NCBI RefSeq assembly: GCF_024397915.1
Contig: NZ_CP073347.1
Span: forward strand, 2,418,001 to 2,482,000
DNA from: Marinobacterium rhizophilum
Lineage (GTDB): Bacteria; Pseudomonadota; Gammaproteobacteria; Pseudomonadales; Balneatricaceae
Direction of reading: 5' to 3'
Length of the DNA: 64,000 nt
A program made the translations under genes and the position numbers. Shown here piece by piece: positions 62,327 to 64,000 of the stretch; positions within the stretch are counted from its first letter, which is position 1, and each line of letters begins with the position of its first letter. Under the pieces are notes generated by a model. The model was not told where the DNA came from, ran no database searches, and saw nothing but the letters and a program-made list of their open reading frames with translations.

Positions 62327-62944
62327 ATGAAAAAGTTTGCCCTCTCCGCCGGTGTCGCTCTGGCTATGACATTGTCTGCCGTTGCCCAGGCGCACCCGAC
62401 CAACCAAGGCTACGTTGAAGACTCGTCCGCCACTATCTGGCGCAACAGCTTCGGCGAATGCTGGCACACCGGCTTCTTCACCGAAGCAGATGCCACTGTT
62501 GAAGGCTGTGACGGCTACCAGGCCATGGCCAAAGCAGAAGAGCCCGCTCCGGCACCCGCTCCTGCCGCGCCGATGATGGTTAGCGCTGACAAGAAATTCA
62601 GCCTGTTCTTTGACTTCGACAGCGCCAAGGTTGAAGAAGACATCAGCGCCATCGTCAACTACATCGGCTCCATGTCCCGTCTGGACAATGTAGACCTGGT
62701 CGGTAACGCTGACTTCATCGGCAACGCCGATTACAACCAGCGTCTGGGCCAGCGTCGTGCTGAAGCCGTTGCTTCCGAGCTGCGTTCTGCCGGCGTCGAC
62801 GGCAGCAAGATCAGCGTTAGCTCCCTGGGCGAATCCGCTCCTGTCGCCAGCTGCTCCGGCCGCGGCGCTGCTCTGATTGCCTGCCTGCGTGCAGACCGTC
62901 GTGTAGACGTACAGATCGCCGGTGAAAAGAAAGACAACATGTAA
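62327..62944 (+). CDS. OmpA-domain protein, RmpM-like
   Basis: Exported peptidoglycan-binding protein of 205 residues. A signal peptide (about 1-22, ending AVAQA) is followed by a short domain with WRNSFGECWHTGFF and a second cysteine in EGCDGY, likely disulfide-bonded. An Ala/Pro linker leads to an OmpA C-terminal domain (about 85-200; FFDFDSAKV, NQRLGQRRAEAVASEL, with two further cysteines in ASCSGRGAALIACLRADRRV). There is no beta-barrel part, so it is probably a periplasmic linker between porins and peptidoglycan like neisserial RmpM. The 193-bp upstream gap holds the inverted repeat AGCTGT/ACAGCT near 62186-62199. Confidence 0.88.
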   Translation: MKKFALSAGVALAMTLSAVAQAHPTNQGYVEDSSATIWRNSFGECWHTGFFTEADATVEGCDGYQAMAKAEEPAPAPAPAAPMMVSADKKFSLFFDFDSAKVEEDISAIVNYIGSMSRLDNVDLVGNADFIGNADYNQRLGQRRAEAVASELRSAGVDGSKISVSSLGESAPVASCSGRGAALIACLRADRRVDVQIAGEKKDNM

Positions 62945-62961
62945 TCTTTCTTTCCCGCCAG

Positions 62962-62988
62962 AAAAAGCCGACTGATGTCGGCTTTTTT
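62962..62988 (+). terminator. Intrinsic terminator of the OmpA-domain gene
   Basis: Perfect arms AAAAAGCCGAC (62962-62972) and GTCGGCTTTTT with a TGAT loop and a T6 tail, 17 bp after the stop codon. Confidence 0.93.
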
Positions 62989-63027
62989 GTGCCTGCTTTT
63001 TACCCACCTGCCCGCTGGAAACTACCC

Positions 63028-63259
63028 ATGGGCCCGCAGAACAAGCAGCACCCGCATAAACCCTGCTCCTCGGCTCTGGCATCCTGCGTCGCTCTACCTC
63101 CTGCATCCCTGCAGTCGTGCGCATGACGGCAATGGATCGCCAGAGTGCAGTTTTTGCATGGCGCAAAAAACTGCCCATGCGCCCGCAGGGCAAACAGCCC
63201 CCTGCATAAACCCTGCTCCTGCGCATCCATGCGCTCGCAGGGTACATACATCCCTGTAT
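63028..63259 (+). repeat. Mosaic hairpin repeat, element C
   Basis: The third element of the family. Minihairpins: CTGCA-TCCC-TGCAG (63101-63114), GCGCA-TCCA-TGCGC (63221-63234) and ATACA-TCCC-TGTAT (63246-63259). A longer hairpin with a T5/A6 stem spans 63147-63174 (GCAG...CTGC ends). An imperfect direct repeat of about 43 bp (63028-63070, 63177-63220) frames it. It lies between the OmpA-domain gene's terminator and the terminator next to purL, in a tail-to-tail gap. Confidence 0.8.
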
Positions 63260-63293
63260 ATAAAAACGGCAGCCCTGGGGCTGCCGTTTTTAG
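63260..63293. terminator. Bidirectional terminator next to purL
   Basis: Perfect arms AAAAACGGCAGCCC and GGGCTGCCGTTTTT-type with a short loop, directly after element C and 22 bp from the purL stop. It is nearly the same as the terminator at 42893-42925 except for one stem pair. Confidence 0.92.
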
Positions 63294-63314
63294 TAAGGAG
63301 CGCAGGAAAGCGGC

Positions 63315-64000
63315 TTAGCCAACCCAGACCCGCGCGTTGCGGAACATGCGCATCCAGGCACCGTCTTCTTCCCAGGCATCCGGCGCCCAGGAGTTCTGCA
63401 CCGCCCGGAACACCCGCTCCGGATGCGGCATCATGATGGTCACGCGGCCATCCGCCGTGGTCACACCACTGATACCCGCCGGCGAGCCATTGGGGTTAGC
63501 CGGGTACTGCTCGGTCACGCGACCGTGGTTATCCACATAGCGCAGCGCGATATCCCCGGCTCCCTGCAAGCCGACCAGGTGGGCTTCGTCACGGAATTCC
63601 GCGCGACCTTCACCGTGCGCAATGGCAATCGGCATGCGCGACCCCTGCATGCCCTGCAGCAGAATGGAGGCACTCTGCTGCACCTCCACCATGGCAACCC
63701 GGGCCTCGAACTGCTCGGACATGTTGCGTACAAAATGCGGCCAGAGTCCGGCGCCCGGAATCAGCTCATGCAGGTTCGACAACATCTGGCAGCCGTTACA
63801 GATACCCAGGGCAAAGGTGTCGGTGCGGTTGAAGTAGGCCTCGAACTGTTCCCGCGCAACACCGTTGAACAGGATCGACTTGGCCCAGCCCTCGCCGGCA
63901 CCCAGAACGTCCCCGTAGGAGAAGCCGCCACAGGCCACCAGCCCCTTGAACTCTTCCAGCGTACGGCGGCCCGAAATAATGTCGCTCATATGGACATCAA
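63315..64000 (-). CDS. purL: Phosphoribosylformylglycinamidine synthase, C-terminal glutaminase part
   Basis: The last 228 codons of the large single-chain PurL, which makes FGAM in purine synthesis; the gene continues off the right edge. The visible part is the glutamine amidotransferase domain. Its nucleophile region is LVACGGFSYGDVLGAGEGW, followed by GICNGCQMLSNL and the His/Glu pair in MMPHPERVFRAVQ. IAIAHGEGRAEF is also conserved. The stop lies just beyond the bidirectional terminator. Confidence 0.96.
   Translation of the reverse strand, partial: DVHMSDIISGRRTLEEFKGLVACGGFSYGDVLGAGEGWAKSILFNGVAREQFEAYFNRTDTFALGICNGCQMLSNLHELIPGAGLWPHFVRNMSEQFEARVAMVEVQQSASILLQGMQGSRMPIAIAHGEGRAEFRDEAHLVGLQGAGDIALRYVDNHGRVTEQYPANPNGSPAGISGVTTADGRVTIMMPHPERVFRAVQNSWAPDAWEEDGAWMRMFRNARVWVG

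Overview
The window reads as chromosome of a GC-rich gammaproteobacterium of the Oceanospirillales/Pseudomonadales type, probably marine. The evidence is gene order. Three blocks match what I remember of Pseudomonas gene order: mraZ-rsmH-ftsL-ftsI with rnpB and rsmI-lpoA-yraN-diaA-dolP-sspB-sspA-petCBA-rpsI-rplM-zapE; gyrA-serC-pheA-hisC-tyrA/aroA-cmk-rpsA-ihfB; and ubiG-mupP-yciK. I see no transposase, integrase, phage gene or CRISPR array.

Layout. 1-13.9 kb: start of the division/cell-wall cluster (minus strand, with a four-box MraZ operator), RNase P RNA, the divergent rsmI/lpoA pair, DiaA, DolP, stringent starvation proteins, the cytochrome bc1 operon, ribosomal proteins L13/S9 and ZapE. 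14.2-15.5 kb: a small secreted protein of unknown role, two near-identical tRNA-Pro(CGG) genes behind a consensus promoter, and a 535-bp non-coding stretch. 15.5-24.8 kb: an unusual five-gene block holding two versions of a poorly understood peptide-ligase-like system (circularly permuted ATP-grasp, alpha-E and transglutaminase-fold proteins). 24.9-29.1 kb: the EF-P paralogue EfpL, then galU, a UDP-glucuronate 4-epimerase-like gene and ugd, enough to make UDP-glucuronate and UDP-galacturonate. 29.4-42.6 kb: a pyruvate/lactate region with aceE-aceF, a PdhR/LldR-type GntR repressor, a TRAP transporter, a large FAD/Fe-S D-lactate dehydrogenase and an AEC transporter. Operator-like palindromes lie in front of aceE and the TRAP operon. 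42.9-55.7 kb: the long minus-strand gyrA...comEA run (aromatic amino acids, serine, cmk, rpsA, ihfB, lapA, pyrF). 55.9-64 kb: ubiG, mupP, yciK, rluB, an H-NS-family protein, yciO, rnm, yciB, yciI, an RmpM-like OmpA-domain protein and the 3' end of purL.

The two most interesting observations are these. First, a family of intergenic mosaic repeats (about 29.15-29.25, 42.64-42.89 and 63.03-63.26 kb) is built from short hairpins with a fixed CA-TCC(C/A)-TG core and covarying outer stem pairs. All three copies lie in tail-to-tail gene junctions, in the same orientation, directly against an intrinsic terminator. I do not recognise this family. Second, the doubled ATP-grasp/alpha-E/transglutaminase locus has all the catalytic-looking residues in both transglutaminase domains but no known substrate.

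All functional calls come from reading the sequence and recalling protein families; no database search was possible.
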